From NCBI GenBank assembly GCA_903824965.1, contig CAIJYR010000085.1:1-38705 (forward strand): 38,705 nt of DNA. The letters run 5' to 3'. The notes under the pieces were generated by a model. It ran no database searches, was not told the origin of the DNA, and was given only the letters and a program-made list of their open reading frames with translations. The position numbers were made by a program, and so were the translations under genes. Shown in pieces: positions 15,882-25,005 of the stretch (the first letter of the stretch is position 1; each line of letters begins with the position of its first letter). Origin of the DNA: an uncultured Thiotrichales bacterium. GTDB taxonomy: Bacteria > Pseudomonadota > Gammaproteobacteria > CAIRSR01.

Positions 15882-17690
15882 ATGCCCACGCAACGTATCG
15901 AAGACCCTATGCGCAACCGTCCCTCCTATCGCCGATACCGTCTCGCTATTTTCGTAGTACTGGCCTTGTGCGGCATGGCTGGCATGGCGGCTGTGTGGCC
16001 TTGGCCCCTGCACGAGACCCATTCGGATGGTATCTCAGATACGATGAACGTCCTCGTCGCCCCTCCAACACCGCTTGCAAACTTTATCCACCTCCTACAG
16101 ACAGGCAGAACCACCACGATCGTGGCCAACGTCGAAGGGGGTCACGTCTGGAGTGGACACCAAACGCTTACGCACGTGAGCCAATTTGTCAACGATCCTA
16201 CCGTGCAAGACATCGACAAAAACCCACTGACCCCAGAATACGATCGCCATGCCACAGGCGTAGCCAGTGTGCTCGGAGGTCATGCTGCGCCACAGGATGC
16301 CGATCGTATCGAGTTACATTCAGGCGCGGTCGCCACGAAATGGAACGGCAAAGCCTACTCCGGCAATTTCACAACCACCCCACAGGCAGTATCGACCGCA
16401 TACGGTACCTTCTTCGGGTTTGCAGACGTGATTAACAGCAGCTGGGGAGGGCAAGACCCCAGCGGCACCTCCTTTGCAGCCCTGATCACCGATGGTTTTG
16501 CCAATCAGCATCCGCATTCTACCCTGGTGGTTTCGGCAGGCAATGCGGGGCCTGCCCCTAATACGGTGGGCGGCCCGGGGTCAGGCTATAACAACATCGC
16601 CGTGGGTGCCTTACAAAACAATGGCACAGATGTCTATGACAAAGTTGCCACTTTTAGCAGTCGTGGCCCGCAGGATTACTCCGACCCCGTCCACGGGACA
16701 GTGCCTAGCGCCCGTGCAGAGGTGGATCTCGTTGCGCCCGGTACCCACCTCACCACAGCCCATTATGGTGGACAAACCGGGGGCAACCAACCAAGCCTTC
16801 CCGGGAGCCACGGCAGCGCCGAACCCAATGCCTACCGCATGGATGTCAAAGGCACGAGTTTTTCCGCACCGGTAGTCGCAAGTGGTATCGCAACGCTGAT
16901 CGATGCCAGCAAAAACGACCCATACCTCGCCGATCACCCAGACGCACGTGATGCTCGCGTCCTCAAATCCGTTGTGCTCAACAGCGCAGACAAAATGCCA
17001 GGCTGGAACAACGGTCAAACCCCACACCCCAATGGCCTTGGCGGTGTGATCACTACCCAAGCACTCGATTGGATCAGTGGTGCGGGTGCGTTCAACCTAG
17101 ATCAAGCCTACGAGCAATACCTGCGATCCGAGACCCGTGATATTCCTGGCGTCGGAGGGGGTACCATCGGAAAAACGGGGTGGGATCAGGGACAGGTGGG
17201 CATCGGGCAAACCAATGTCTATCCTATTCGAGAGGTTCTTCCGGCCAATACGGTGCTGACCGTGACCGTGAGCTGGTTTCGGGATCGTAGCTTTGCGCCT
17301 GCGTCGATGGTTGCCGGAGAGTCCGGCCACGCCGATCTAGATCTGATCATCCGAGACACCGCAACCCGTCAGGTCGTTGCTGAATCGATCAGCCCCTACA
17401 ACGTGGTGGAACACCTGTCTTTCACGTTGCCATCTCGGTCATCCTACCAAATTGAGGTCATATACACTGGGAATCTGTTCGGACGCATTCGACAGACACC
17501 CTACGGTCTGGCTTGGATCGCCAAAGCACCCACTCAGCAAGCACATACGGTGGTGCGTCGGTGTCGCTGGTCTGCCCCCCGCCCCCTCAGCGCGGGTGAA
17601 AATCCCTCGGCACTCTGTTTCACCACCCATCGTCCCATTCGTTCTGGATCGACCCTGCTTCCTAGGGGAGGGTGGTTGGTCGCAAAATGA
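15882..17690 (+). CDS. Secreted subtilisin-like (S8) serine protease
   Basis: Exported protease of 602 residues from the first ATG; an ATG ten codons in (15909) is equally plausible. A basic N-terminus and hydrophobic segment (about 21-40) form a signal peptide or anchor. The S8 fold shows His123 (RHATGVASVLGG), the SSWGG segment, the oxyanion-hole region VVSAGNAGP (about 217-225) and catalytic Ser326 in GTSFSAP. The position of the catalytic Asp is occupied by Glu85 (IVANVEGG), 38 residues before the His. The last 60 residues, beyond GLAWIAK, are low-complexity Arg/Pro/Ser-rich and look like readthrough into intergenic sequence. Transcribed away from the parvulin gene; the target is unknown. 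Confidence 0.88.
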   Translation: MPTQRIEDPMRNRPSYRRYRLAIFVVLALCGMAGMAAVWPWPLHETHSDGISDTMNVLVAPPTPLANFIHLLQTGRTTTIVANVEGGHVWSGHQTLTHVSQFVNDPTVQDIDKNPLTPEYDRHATGVASVLGGHAAPQDADRIELHSGAVATKWNGKAYSGNFTTTPQAVSTAYGTFFGFADVINSSWGGQDPSGTSFAALITDGFANQHPHSTLVVSAGNAGPAPNTVGGPGSGYNNIAVGALQNNGTDVYDKVATFSSRGPQDYSDPVHGTVPSARAEVDLVAPGTHLTTAHYGGQTGGNQPSLPGSHGSAEPNAYRMDVKGTSFSAPVVASGIATLIDASKNDPYLADHPDARDARVLKSVVLNSADKMPGWNNGQTPHPNGLGGVITTQALDWISGAGAFNLDQAYEQYLRSETRDIPGVGGGTIGKTGWDQGQVGIGQTNVYPIREVLPANTVLTVTVSWFRDRSFAPASMVAGESGHADLDLIIRDTATRQVVAESISPYNVVEHLSFTLPSRSSYQIEVIYTGNLFGRIRQTPYGLAWIAKAPTQQAHTVVRRCRWSAPRPLSAGENPSALCFTTHRPIRSGSTLLPRGGWLVAK

Positions 17691-17711
17691 GCCTCATGCA
17701 CCGCTGGCGGT

Positions 17712-20700
17712 TTATTTTTGTAACACGATGTTCTTGATGAGTGCGCAAAAAGCGGGAAATAACTCACGTATTTTGACGGGAATGTGAAATTTACCACCGT
17801 CACTACGCAGCAGGTTGGCGAGCATCTTCTCTAGGATGGTTTCAAAACCAGCACCCTTCAGGTGGATATACATCACACTCGTGGTGGCGTCGGCGACGCT
17901 GTTTGCCATGTAACAAATGGCTGGCATCTCATCTATTGCTTGGATAATGGCATTTTCGGTGGAATTGCGTGGTTTCACATGATGATACAGGATAACATCG
18001 CAAATGCTTTTCTTGTGCCTGTGTACGCCATCGTGCTGAGGAAACCAACGCTCCCATGCGGCAGTAAAGAGGTCTGCCCCTACTTTCTGGTGGGTTAGGT
18101 ATTCGTTGAACCAAAGATTGTTTTCTTTTAGGCTGGCTCTGCTGGGGGTGAGTGCTCCACCGAAATCGATCATGCCGAGGTCGTGCCACAAACCAGACAG
18201 AGCATAGATCAACTGATCTTCGCGAGAGAGCTTTTTGTGTCTTGACCAAAATATCATCATGGCCATGACCGCGAGTGCATGGTCGAGCCAGGCTCGTTCT
18301 GGTTGTTCTTCAGGATTTTTTGGGAAACAGGATCGGAAAAGTTCCAACAACCGTTCAGGATGCTCATGCACCATTTCCAGGAATGCGTTCATGATCTCCA
18401 GGATCTGTCTCCAGCTATCCTTATAGCCAAGCCCTGTGGAGAGCGGATACTTTTCTGGAAACTCAGGGAAAGGAGCGCACAACACTTGTGACACTATCTG
18501 ACGAATGGCTTCTAAAGAACCCCATGAGAACAACTTGAACCAATCAACCTCAGAGAATGCTGCCTCATAAGGATAGCTTTCTTGCGGATTCAAGAGGTTG
18601 TTGAGATAGGCTGCTATGATCTCGCCCTCAGAAAGGCAATACGTGCTACTGTAATAAATGGGTGGCGCGGAGGCAAGTCGGTCTATCTCCAACATTCTCG
18701 GATCGATACCCATTCTGAAAGAAACAACTCCTTCTGGGAGTACGTTTACCCTGAGGTCGTGGCTTTCCTCTGGCTTGGACAATCTATTTTGTAAGAAAGC
18801 AATGCTTTCTGGTGTGAGGATGAAACCATGGATGCGGAATAGATGCTTCAAGAGAAGCAAGAACGGACGGAAGGTTCTGGTTTTTTCGTAGACCCACCCC
18901 ATATCGATTTCTGACGGAGAATCTTTTAGGATCTTGCCAGCGATGTGTAGAAATGTTGGAATATCGCTGTTCAGAAACGGAACAAAAACCATTTCTGACT
19001 CTGTGTATGCATCCTGATCTTCGAGGGTATCGGTGACGTCCAAAGAACCATCGGGCAACATTTCCGACAAAATCGACGATAGGTCACGCATGGATCGTGC
19101 TTTCGTAAGCCGCCTCTCGAAAATGGCTGTCCAGAAATCCACTTCGTTATAGAAGACTGTATCCCATACCACCAGCAAATGGGGCGTTGTTGTACGCAGT
19201 GATTCTTGTATTCTGTTGATTTCTTTTGGCCACTCTGTAGAAACGACAGACAGGCTTTCTATGACCTGCCGCGTCACAGCCACGATGTCTTTTTTGGCCA
19301 GAAGGGTCAGTAATGGGTGGTTATGAAGAGCGGTGATGAGGTCTTGTGTAGCATTCTCAAGGACAAAGAGACTCCATTTCTTGAGCGCCAGAGGCGAGAA
19401 GGGCGGAATCGCCGCATCGTGGGCAAGAAAAGGCTTGGCAGCCAGCATGTTCCTCTGTAAAAACAAACCCGCCAGGGTGATCCAACGAATATCACCGACC
19501 AAAAGATCGGTTTGGAAGTCTCCAAGGTCAACCAATTGGTTATATTTCTCATGCACAAAAGACTTTGCAAGAGAAAGTGCTTTCTGCGCTTCTAAGGTGT
19601 AGAGGAGTTCTCCCGATTTGTCTTTCATCAGCCATCCAACGGGAAGGGCAATGTTGCTGAGGATGGCTTGATCAGCGACAGACAATAGATTGATGTCCTC
19701 GGAACAAAGGCATTCTTTCTCGGAAAGCGAAGACTGCACCATCCTTTGCAAGCCTGTGAGCACTGTTAAAACAGTCGTCTTATACGTATTTCTTTCTTGC
19801 AGCCCTTCAAAAGCAGTGATTTTATCTGTCAACAATCGCATCAATTTCTGAGGTAGGATGGATCGGAAGAGTACAATATCTTTTTCAGAGGCACATCCTG
19901 TTTTGCGAAGAGACGATAAGATCGCGAACAACGTATCAAACGACGTATGTGTATCTTCTTTTTTGTCACTGAGCAAGGATGCAACTTTATGGAGCAAACC
20001 ATATGCTTCGTCAGGTGTTGCATACAAGGCAATCTCCTGTGGGTTTAACGAAGCATACACCGGATTGGAGGATACACAGGCTTTCAACGCATCCAATATG
20101 CTGACTTGCGTGATTTTACCAAGAACATTGACATACAGAGGGGTTGCTTTTTCTAGCGATACCTGTAGGTAGTCGATCAATCCTTGCGGTGAAAATCGCT
20201 GGAATACTTGGGAGCGGGTATAGGCAGTTTGTAGCGTGGTATGCTTCGCATCACGAACTACACGCATCAAAACAGGCTTGCAACGCTCCAGGGTAGGAAT
20301 GGGTAGATCTAGCAAAGTTTCTAAATACGGTCTGCGACGTACCGATTCAATAACGGCGGGTAGGAACTCTGCATCCGAATGATTGTCAAGTGCCAAGATC
20401 AAGGTACGAATGTCGTCATAGACATTGGTTTCTGGGAAATACTGGCTCATCACCGATCGTAGTTTCTTCCGATCGAACCTCTGGCGATTAGAAGCATCAT
20501 TTATAGTCCCCGCAATCTCGTAAGAGAAAACAGAGACCAGAAAAACATCCTCTGAGAAAAAGAAAGTATTCTGATAATAAAAAATGCCGATCTGCGCTGT
20601 ATGACTGACATTGGCAACCTGTGCAATGAGTTCTTCTTTGACTTGTGGGATGGAATGCTGGTCGTTAGTTATCAACAAGGAGTCGTTGATTCTCTCTTGA

Positions 20701-21575
20701 TAGTAATTGGAGAGAAAAGTGTTTCCTGTACTTGCCACAATCGCCCGTTCAGCCTCCTCTTTGGCGTTTCTGTGGGTCTCGGAAAATATTTTTGTGAACA
20801 AAGCAGCACAATACGTTGACATCTCAGGCAACACATATTTCGGATCTAATGCGTTCCACGCCATTTCCTTGAGTGCAGCTCTTAACTCATCTGTCATCAC
20901 AGGCAACGCACGCACGCTGGTTTCTGGTTCGTCCAGATCATCAAGGCTCGCAATGTATTTTGATTTTACAGGTGCTTCCAGAGATTCATCGGTGTCGGTA
21001 GCAATGGCCATGGCCATATAAGCCAACTGTATTCTTGAATAAGGAGTGCCCTCTAAGAGAGTAATTGTTTCTTTTGCTGCTTGCTCTTGTACTACGATCC
21101 TTTCTTCTGATTCAAGTTTTTTTATCTCATGATAAAATAAAGAAAATTTAACAATGCCCGAACGCAACACGATAAAATGACCGATCTCGCCCTGCTCACA
21201 TGGCGTCGACACCGCATCATCCGCAAGGATGGTATTGACTGCCTGAGCATACGTATGTTTAATCTGTGTATAATGATTTGTTCGCTTAAAAAAACCAACG
21301 GCCTCTCTCAGCATTGTCTCAGAACTCGATATTGCTCTAAAAGCAGACAGAATCGCGTGCTGGTGTTCTAGTGGGAGCCGCTCCCAGTCCTCCGCTGTGG
21401 GTGGCTCGGAACAGATACGCTGGATACACGATTGCACAGCCTTTGCCTTGGAGAGAGATGTCTCCTCTACAGAGTCCTGGCAATACATCCAATAGAGGCC
21501 AAACGATACCATGGTGGACACTTGTTGTGTCGACAAATACCTGCTTATTCCTGGCCACAACACAGCATCGCTCAT
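17712..21575 (-). CDS. Large unknown protein with C-terminal degenerate HD-GYP-like domain
   Basis: A 1287-residue protein I do not recognise over most of its length. Residues 1 to about 1090 appear mainly helical, with no signal peptide or clear TM helix. The C-terminal part (about 1095-1260) is an HD-superfamily domain: H1100 in LDHALAVMAM, HD at about 1131-1132 in GLWHDLGMIDF, HQKVGADLF near 1162, HH near 1199 in ILYHHVKP and an ANSVADATTS segment. These follow the order of HD-GYP motifs, but the GYP triplet is missing, so c-di-GMP hydrolysis is doubtful and another phosphohydrolase activity is possible. It starts 21 bases after the 652-residue gene and probably shares its transcript with dnaA. 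By eye it is AT-richer than dnaA, which suggests transfer. Confidence 0.85.
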   Translation of the reverse strand: MSDAVLWPGISRYLSTQQVSTMVSFGLYWMYCQDSVEETSLSKAKAVQSCIQRICSEPPTAEDWERLPLEHQHAILSAFRAISSSETMLREAVGFFKRTNHYTQIKHTYAQAVNTILADDAVSTPCEQGEIGHFIVLRSGIVKFSLFYHEIKKLESEERIVVQEQAAKETITLLEGTPYSRIQLAYMAMAIATDTDESLEAPVKSKYIASLDDLDEPETSVRALPVMTDELRAALKEMAWNALDPKYVLPEMSTYCAALFTKIFSETHRNAKEEAERAIVASTGNTFLSNYYQERINDSLLITNDQHSIPQVKEELIAQVANVSHTAQIGIFYYQNTFFFSEDVFLVSVFSYEIAGTINDASNRQRFDRKKLRSVMSQYFPETNVYDDIRTLILALDNHSDAEFLPAVIESVRRRPYLETLLDLPIPTLERCKPVLMRVVRDAKHTTLQTAYTRSQVFQRFSPQGLIDYLQVSLEKATPLYVNVLGKITQVSILDALKACVSSNPVYASLNPQEIALYATPDEAYGLLHKVASLLSDKKEDTHTSFDTLFAILSSLRKTGCASEKDIVLFRSILPQKLMRLLTDKITAFEGLQERNTYKTTVLTVLTGLQRMVQSSLSEKECLCSEDINLLSVADQAILSNIALPVGWLMKDKSGELLYTLEAQKALSLAKSFVHEKYNQLVDLGDFQTDLLVGDIRWITLAGLFLQRNMLAAKPFLAHDAAIPPFSPLALKKWSLFVLENATQDLITALHNHPLLTLLAKKDIVAVTRQVIESLSVVSTEWPKEINRIQESLRTTTPHLLVVWDTVFYNEVDFWTAIFERRLTKARSMRDLSSILSEMLPDGSLDVTDTLEDQDAYTESEMVFVPFLNSDIPTFLHIAGKILKDSPSEIDMGWVYEKTRTFRPFLLLLKHLFRIHGFILTPESIAFLQNRLSKPEESHDLRVNVLPEGVVSFRMGIDPRMLEIDRLASAPPIYYSSTYCLSEGEIIAAYLNNLLNPQESYPYEAAFSEVDWFKLFSWGSLEAIRQIVSQVLCAPFPEFPEKYPLSTGLGYKDSWRQILEIMNAFLEMVHEHPERLLELFRSCFPKNPEEQPERAWLDHALAVMAMMIFWSRHKKLSREDQLIYALSGLWHDLGMIDFGGALTPSRASLKENNLWFNEYLTHQKVGADLFTAAWERWFPQHDGVHRHKKSICDVILYHHVKPRNSTENAIIQAIDEMPAICYMANSVADATTSVMYIHLKGAGFETILEKMLANLLRSDGGKFHIPVKIRELFPAFCALIKNIVLQK

Positions 21576-21596
21576 CTTTCGTTCACCCTTTGCATT

Positions 21597-23555
21597 CTAC
21601 GAAGTGCCTTTCTGGGAGTGCAGTTCCAATAGATGCTCTGTTTTACTCAGAGGACACAAGGCAGGATACACATCCTCTAAGTGTTTGCGAGCATGCATCT
21701 TCTCAAGAAGAAATACGAGGTCTTTTTCTTGTGTGTCCCTGTTGTTTTGTATCACTGCGCTGCGTAGGAAATCGTTGAGCAATATTATCGCGCGAAACTC
21801 TTCCTGTTGCATATTGTGCGTCACTTTCACCTGCGGTTCATGCCTCGTTTCTGTGGAGTGCTGTGATCGCACGGGATTGTGCATTCTCATGCCAGGAAAC
21901 CGAAAAGCATTGTATGTCAGTCTGGACAAATCAAGCTTATGCCGCCAAGGATGGTTAGAAGCAGAATCGCTACTCTGCTGCAGCATGACAGGCTGCAGCA
22001 CCTCAGGCACAGGATCTTGTACCAAGAGGAGCCATTCATCTATTCTCTTCTTCGTTTCCTTGGAGATAACATACGAAGGGTTATCCATAGCTACTTGTTT
22101 CCAAAGGGACGTCGCTTTCTGAAAATCAGAAAACTCGCTCGGAACAAAGTCTCCTGGTGAGAACAAATAGACATGAACCGGCGCATGGCCCTTGTTGATC
22201 ACATTCAGCAGCAGGATACCCTCTTTATTGTCCACGCGTATATCAAAAGGACTCATCATCTCCTCAGGTTTGCGCGTAATGAGAGAATCTTTTGATCGAC
22301 GATTGTTTGATATCACTGCCTCCGAAAAGGGCACAACTGTTTTTGTAACGCCCATGGAGAACTTTACGTCATCACGATATGCTCCCGTCCTTGTCGAATA
22401 GAATTTCAACCAGAAGAATAATTTCTCTGGCTCCGGTATCATCAAACAGAAAATAGACCCAGAATGAATGTAAGCAAAAATAAAGGGCGCATAAATCAAA
22501 GATTGATGGTTCAATTTATGCAGATCAGGCATCATCCATGGTAACTGCTCTTGCTGATGCCTCTTAGAGAATACTTCCGTAAACCCAAGAAGAGCCTTTT
22601 GGTCAGGAAAATAGGGAGGTGTAGTCGATTGTTTACTAAAAAATCCTTTTAGGGAGTCTGTGAGAACAACCTGGATACCCCCAATTACCTTACTATGCCT
22701 TTGGAGCTTTTTGGACAGTTCAGAGAGGCTTGTCTTAATGATTTCAACAGCACGCCTGATTCGATTGACACTCTCCCCAAAAGGCGTTGATGCATTGGTT
22801 TCTTCTATTTCCTTAAGAACCGATACAATGCTATCTTCTATTGATTGGATAGCAGCCACCACCGTAGCGTGCTCTTTTGTCTCAGGATCAGGCATGATGC
22901 CTGTCAGAATGAAAATCACCAGCAACAATACATCCGACAGCTGCATTGTCAGCCGTTCTGTGCCGATCGTTTCAAAGTAACGTCTGACAAAAACTCTTAG
23001 CACCTCAAAATATATCTCTTCGTGTCGCTTCCAGAAAACATCCCCTAACCTACCCTCCATCTTCCTCACTGTGGTTGGTTCTTCAGTACTCTGCAACGGT
23101 GGGCACACCACTACAAAATCATCGTACTCCTCTAACATCCCCAAACGTATTACAGCACGCTTGATGGCTTGCATCTCTTCTGGCAGTGGCAGTGTTTCTC
23201 TATCAGCAACAGCTTTGTAACACGCTATTTTCCTGAACGAATCTTCTATTCTTGGAAGAAACTTGGGTAAAAATGTAAATTTCTGCGATTTCCTAAGACT
23301 GACGACCAGGCTCACATACACATTAGAATTGCTTGTAATGAGATCAAAAGCAGGTCTCTGATTCTTTGGTAACAGATTCTGATCTTTGTTGTATAAATCG
23401 TAATAATGTTGGAATTGTTTCCCTACATTGATGCTCGTGTTGATCTTCGCCAACGCAAAAAGAATACTCAACTCGGTACGACTGAGTCGTATCGAGCCAT
23501 CAGTATATGCTTCCCATGCTGATTTAATAAGAGGAGTTTCTTCTTCAGAAGTCAT
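21597..23555 (-). CDS. Unknown 652-residue protein downstream of dnaA
   Basis: Not recognised. It is soluble in appearance: no signal peptide, and the only hydrophobic stretch (LSDVLLLVIFILTGIMP) is too short and kinked for a confident TM helix. The first half is helical with many charged residues. The middle (about 325-480) looks like alternating beta strands (SLIYAPFIFAYIHSGSIFCLMIP, GILLLNVINKGHAPVHVYLFSPGDF). The C-terminus is polar. The ATG has a GGGGTG ribosome site and lies 20 bases after the dnaA stop. Spacing and shared AT-rich composition tie it to the 1287-residue gene; the two probably act together, but no function can be given. Confidence 0.85.
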   Translation of the reverse strand: MTSEEETPLIKSAWEAYTDGSIRLSRTELSILFALAKINTSINVGKQFQHYYDLYNKDQNLLPKNQRPAFDLITSNSNVYVSLVVSLRKSQKFTFLPKFLPRIEDSFRKIACYKAVADRETLPLPEEMQAIKRAVIRLGMLEEYDDFVVVCPPLQSTEEPTTVRKMEGRLGDVFWKRHEEIYFEVLRVFVRRYFETIGTERLTMQLSDVLLLVIFILTGIMPDPETKEHATVVAAIQSIEDSIVSVLKEIEETNASTPFGESVNRIRRAVEIIKTSLSELSKKLQRHSKVIGGIQVVLTDSLKGFFSKQSTTPPYFPDQKALLGFTEVFSKRHQQEQLPWMMPDLHKLNHQSLIYAPFIFAYIHSGSIFCLMIPEPEKLFFWLKFYSTRTGAYRDDVKFSMGVTKTVVPFSEAVISNNRRSKDSLITRKPEEMMSPFDIRVDNKEGILLLNVINKGHAPVHVYLFSPGDFVPSEFSDFQKATSLWKQVAMDNPSYVISKETKKRIDEWLLLVQDPVPEVLQPVMLQQSSDSASNHPWRHKLDLSRLTYNAFRFPGMRMHNPVRSQHSTETRHEPQVKVTHNMQQEEFRAIILLNDFLRSAVIQNNRDTQEKDLVFLLEKMHARKHLEDVYPALCPLSKTEHLLELHSQKGTS

Positions 23556-23575
23556 GGATCACCCCATCAACAACC

Positions 23576-24883
23576 TTATGCCGTGATGGCCTTGAAGAGC
23601 GCAAGAAAATCTTCCCGAATGCGGGCATCCTCTACCCGTAACTCTTCTATTTTTCTACACGCATGCAAAACCGTCGTGTGATCCCGTCCACCAAACGCAT
23701 CCCCAATTTCAGGAAGGCTGTGGTGTGTCAGTTCTTTTGCCAACGCCATGGCCAATTGTCGAGGACGGGTAATGGTGCGGGTACGCCGATTGCAGTGCAA
23801 ATCCAACACACTGATCTTATAATACTCTGCTACCGTCTTCTGGATGTTCTCAATGCTTACCAACTTGTCCTGCACCGCCAAAAAATCCTTCAGGGCATCT
23901 TGGCTCGATTCTAGCGTGATCGGTCGTCCTGTAAAACGCGCATTGGCAACCACCCGCCGCAACGCACCCTCTAGTTCACGAATATTCGACCGCACACGCT
24001 TCGCAACAAAGACGGCTACCTCATTCGGCAGCACAGCACGCATCTCCGCACCCTTCTTTTGGAGGATCGCTACACGGGTCTCCAACTCCGGCGGCTCCAC
24101 CGCCACCGTCAAACCCCACCCAAAACGCGATTTGAGCCGATCTTCCAACCCACTGATTTCTTTGGGATAGCGATCGCAGGTCATCACTACCTGACGCTGC
24201 TCCTCTACAAGCGAATTGAACGTGTGGAAAAACTCCTCTTGCGAACGCCCCTTGCCCGCAAAGAATTGAATATCATCAATCAGCAGCGCATCCGCCGTCC
24301 GATAAAATTTCTTGAAGTCATTGATGGCATTCTGCTGGATGGCTTTCACCATGTCCGAGACAAAACGCTCCGAATGCAAACAAACCACCTTGGCAGAGGG
24401 TTTGCGCTGCACCACCAAATGCCCTACTGCGTGCATCAGGTGTGTCTTCCCAAGACCCACACCACCATAGATAAACAAAGGGTTGAAGGCCGCTCCCGCA
24501 CTGCCGCCCACCTGAAAGGCAGCCGCCTTGGCCATTTGATTGGATTTGCCCTCTACAAAGGTAGAGAACGTATACTCCGCATTGAGGCGATGGTTGTGGG
24601 GGACGACAGCATCCAACGCACGGCCCGGCCGTTCTTCTCGTCGGGCAGCGCCAATCTCTACCACCACATCCCATTCTTTACCATCCCCAAAACGGCTCAC
24701 TGCGTCTAGAATGCGATCCAGAAAATGCTCGTTGACCCAATCCAGTACAAACCGATTGGGTGCCAACAGCCGCAGTTGTTCATCCTGTTCCAACACTTGC
24801 AGGGGTCTGATCCAGTTGTTGAACTGCTGAGAAGGTAGTTGACCTTCGAGTACATCCAGACATTTACCCCACAGCAAACTCAT
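23576..24883 (-). CDS. dnaA: Chromosomal replication initiator DnaA
   Basis: AAA+ protein that opens the origin. The 435 residues comprise domain I ([27 protein letters not shown]), a short linker, domain III with Walker [11 protein letters not shown] (about 138-147), Walker [13 protein letters not shown] and the [13 protein letters not shown] sensor region, and domain IV with the DNA-binding signature [11 protein letters not shown]. It is shorter than E. coli DnaA (467) because of the linker. AGGGG lies nine bases before the ATG. Unusually, the genes that follow are not dnaN-recF-gyrB but two large unknown genes, and parC is divergent upstream. No cluster of DnaA boxes is visible near it. 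Confidence 0.97.
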   Translation of the reverse strand: MSLLWGKCLDVLEGQLPSQQFNNWIRPLQVLEQDEQLRLLAPNRFVLDWVNEHFLDRILDAVSRFGDGKEWDVVVEIGAARREERPGRALDAVVPHNHRLNAEYTFSTFVEGKSNQMAKAAAFQVGGSAGAAFNPLFIYGGVGLGKTHLMHAVGHLVVQRKPSAKVVCLHSERFVSDMVKAIQQNAINDFKKFYRTADALLIDDIQFFAGKGRSQEEFFHTFNSLVEEQRQVVMTCDRYPKEISGLEDRLKSRFGWGLTVAVEPPELETRVAILQKKGAEMRAVLPNEVAVFVAKRVRSNIRELEGALRRVVANARFTGRPITLESSQDALKDFLAVQDKLVSIENIQKTVAEYYKISVLDLHCNRRTRTITRPRQLAMALAKELTHHSLPEIGDAFGGRDHTTVLHACRKIEELRVEDARIREDFLALFKAITA

Positions 24884-25005
24884 GCTTTAAAACCCCTGCT
24901 TGGTAGGATGCTCGACCCCGTGATGATAACGTAATTCGCCCCGCACATCCAGATGCGGCCCATGAAAAACAACAACTTATAGAATATATCCCCACAGCCA
25001 TCTCC
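24884..25005. other. dnaA-parC divergent intergenic region
   Basis: 122 bases that must hold the promoters for both dnaA (minus) and parC (plus). There is an AT-rich patch (ACTTATAGAATATAT) about 15-30 bases before the parC ATG. The only DnaA-box-like sequence is a poor match (ATATCCCCACA near 24986-24996). There is no set of boxes or DNA-unwinding repeats to support an origin here. Confidence 0.5.

Noticed and set aside
17703-17719. Terminator between the protease and the 1287-residue gene
   Set aside because: The stem (ACCG/CGGT) has only four pairs although a T-rich run follows, and it overlaps the stop codon of the minus-strand gene.
24059-24709. 216-residue plus-strand frame opposite dnaA
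   Set aside because: Antisense to the conserved AAA+ domain of DnaA; no recognisable domain or ribosome site.
24884-25005. Replication origin next to dnaA
   Set aside because: No cluster of TTATCCACA-type boxes or AT-rich 13-mers is present. Single near-matches elsewhere (16083, 22080) lie inside genes.
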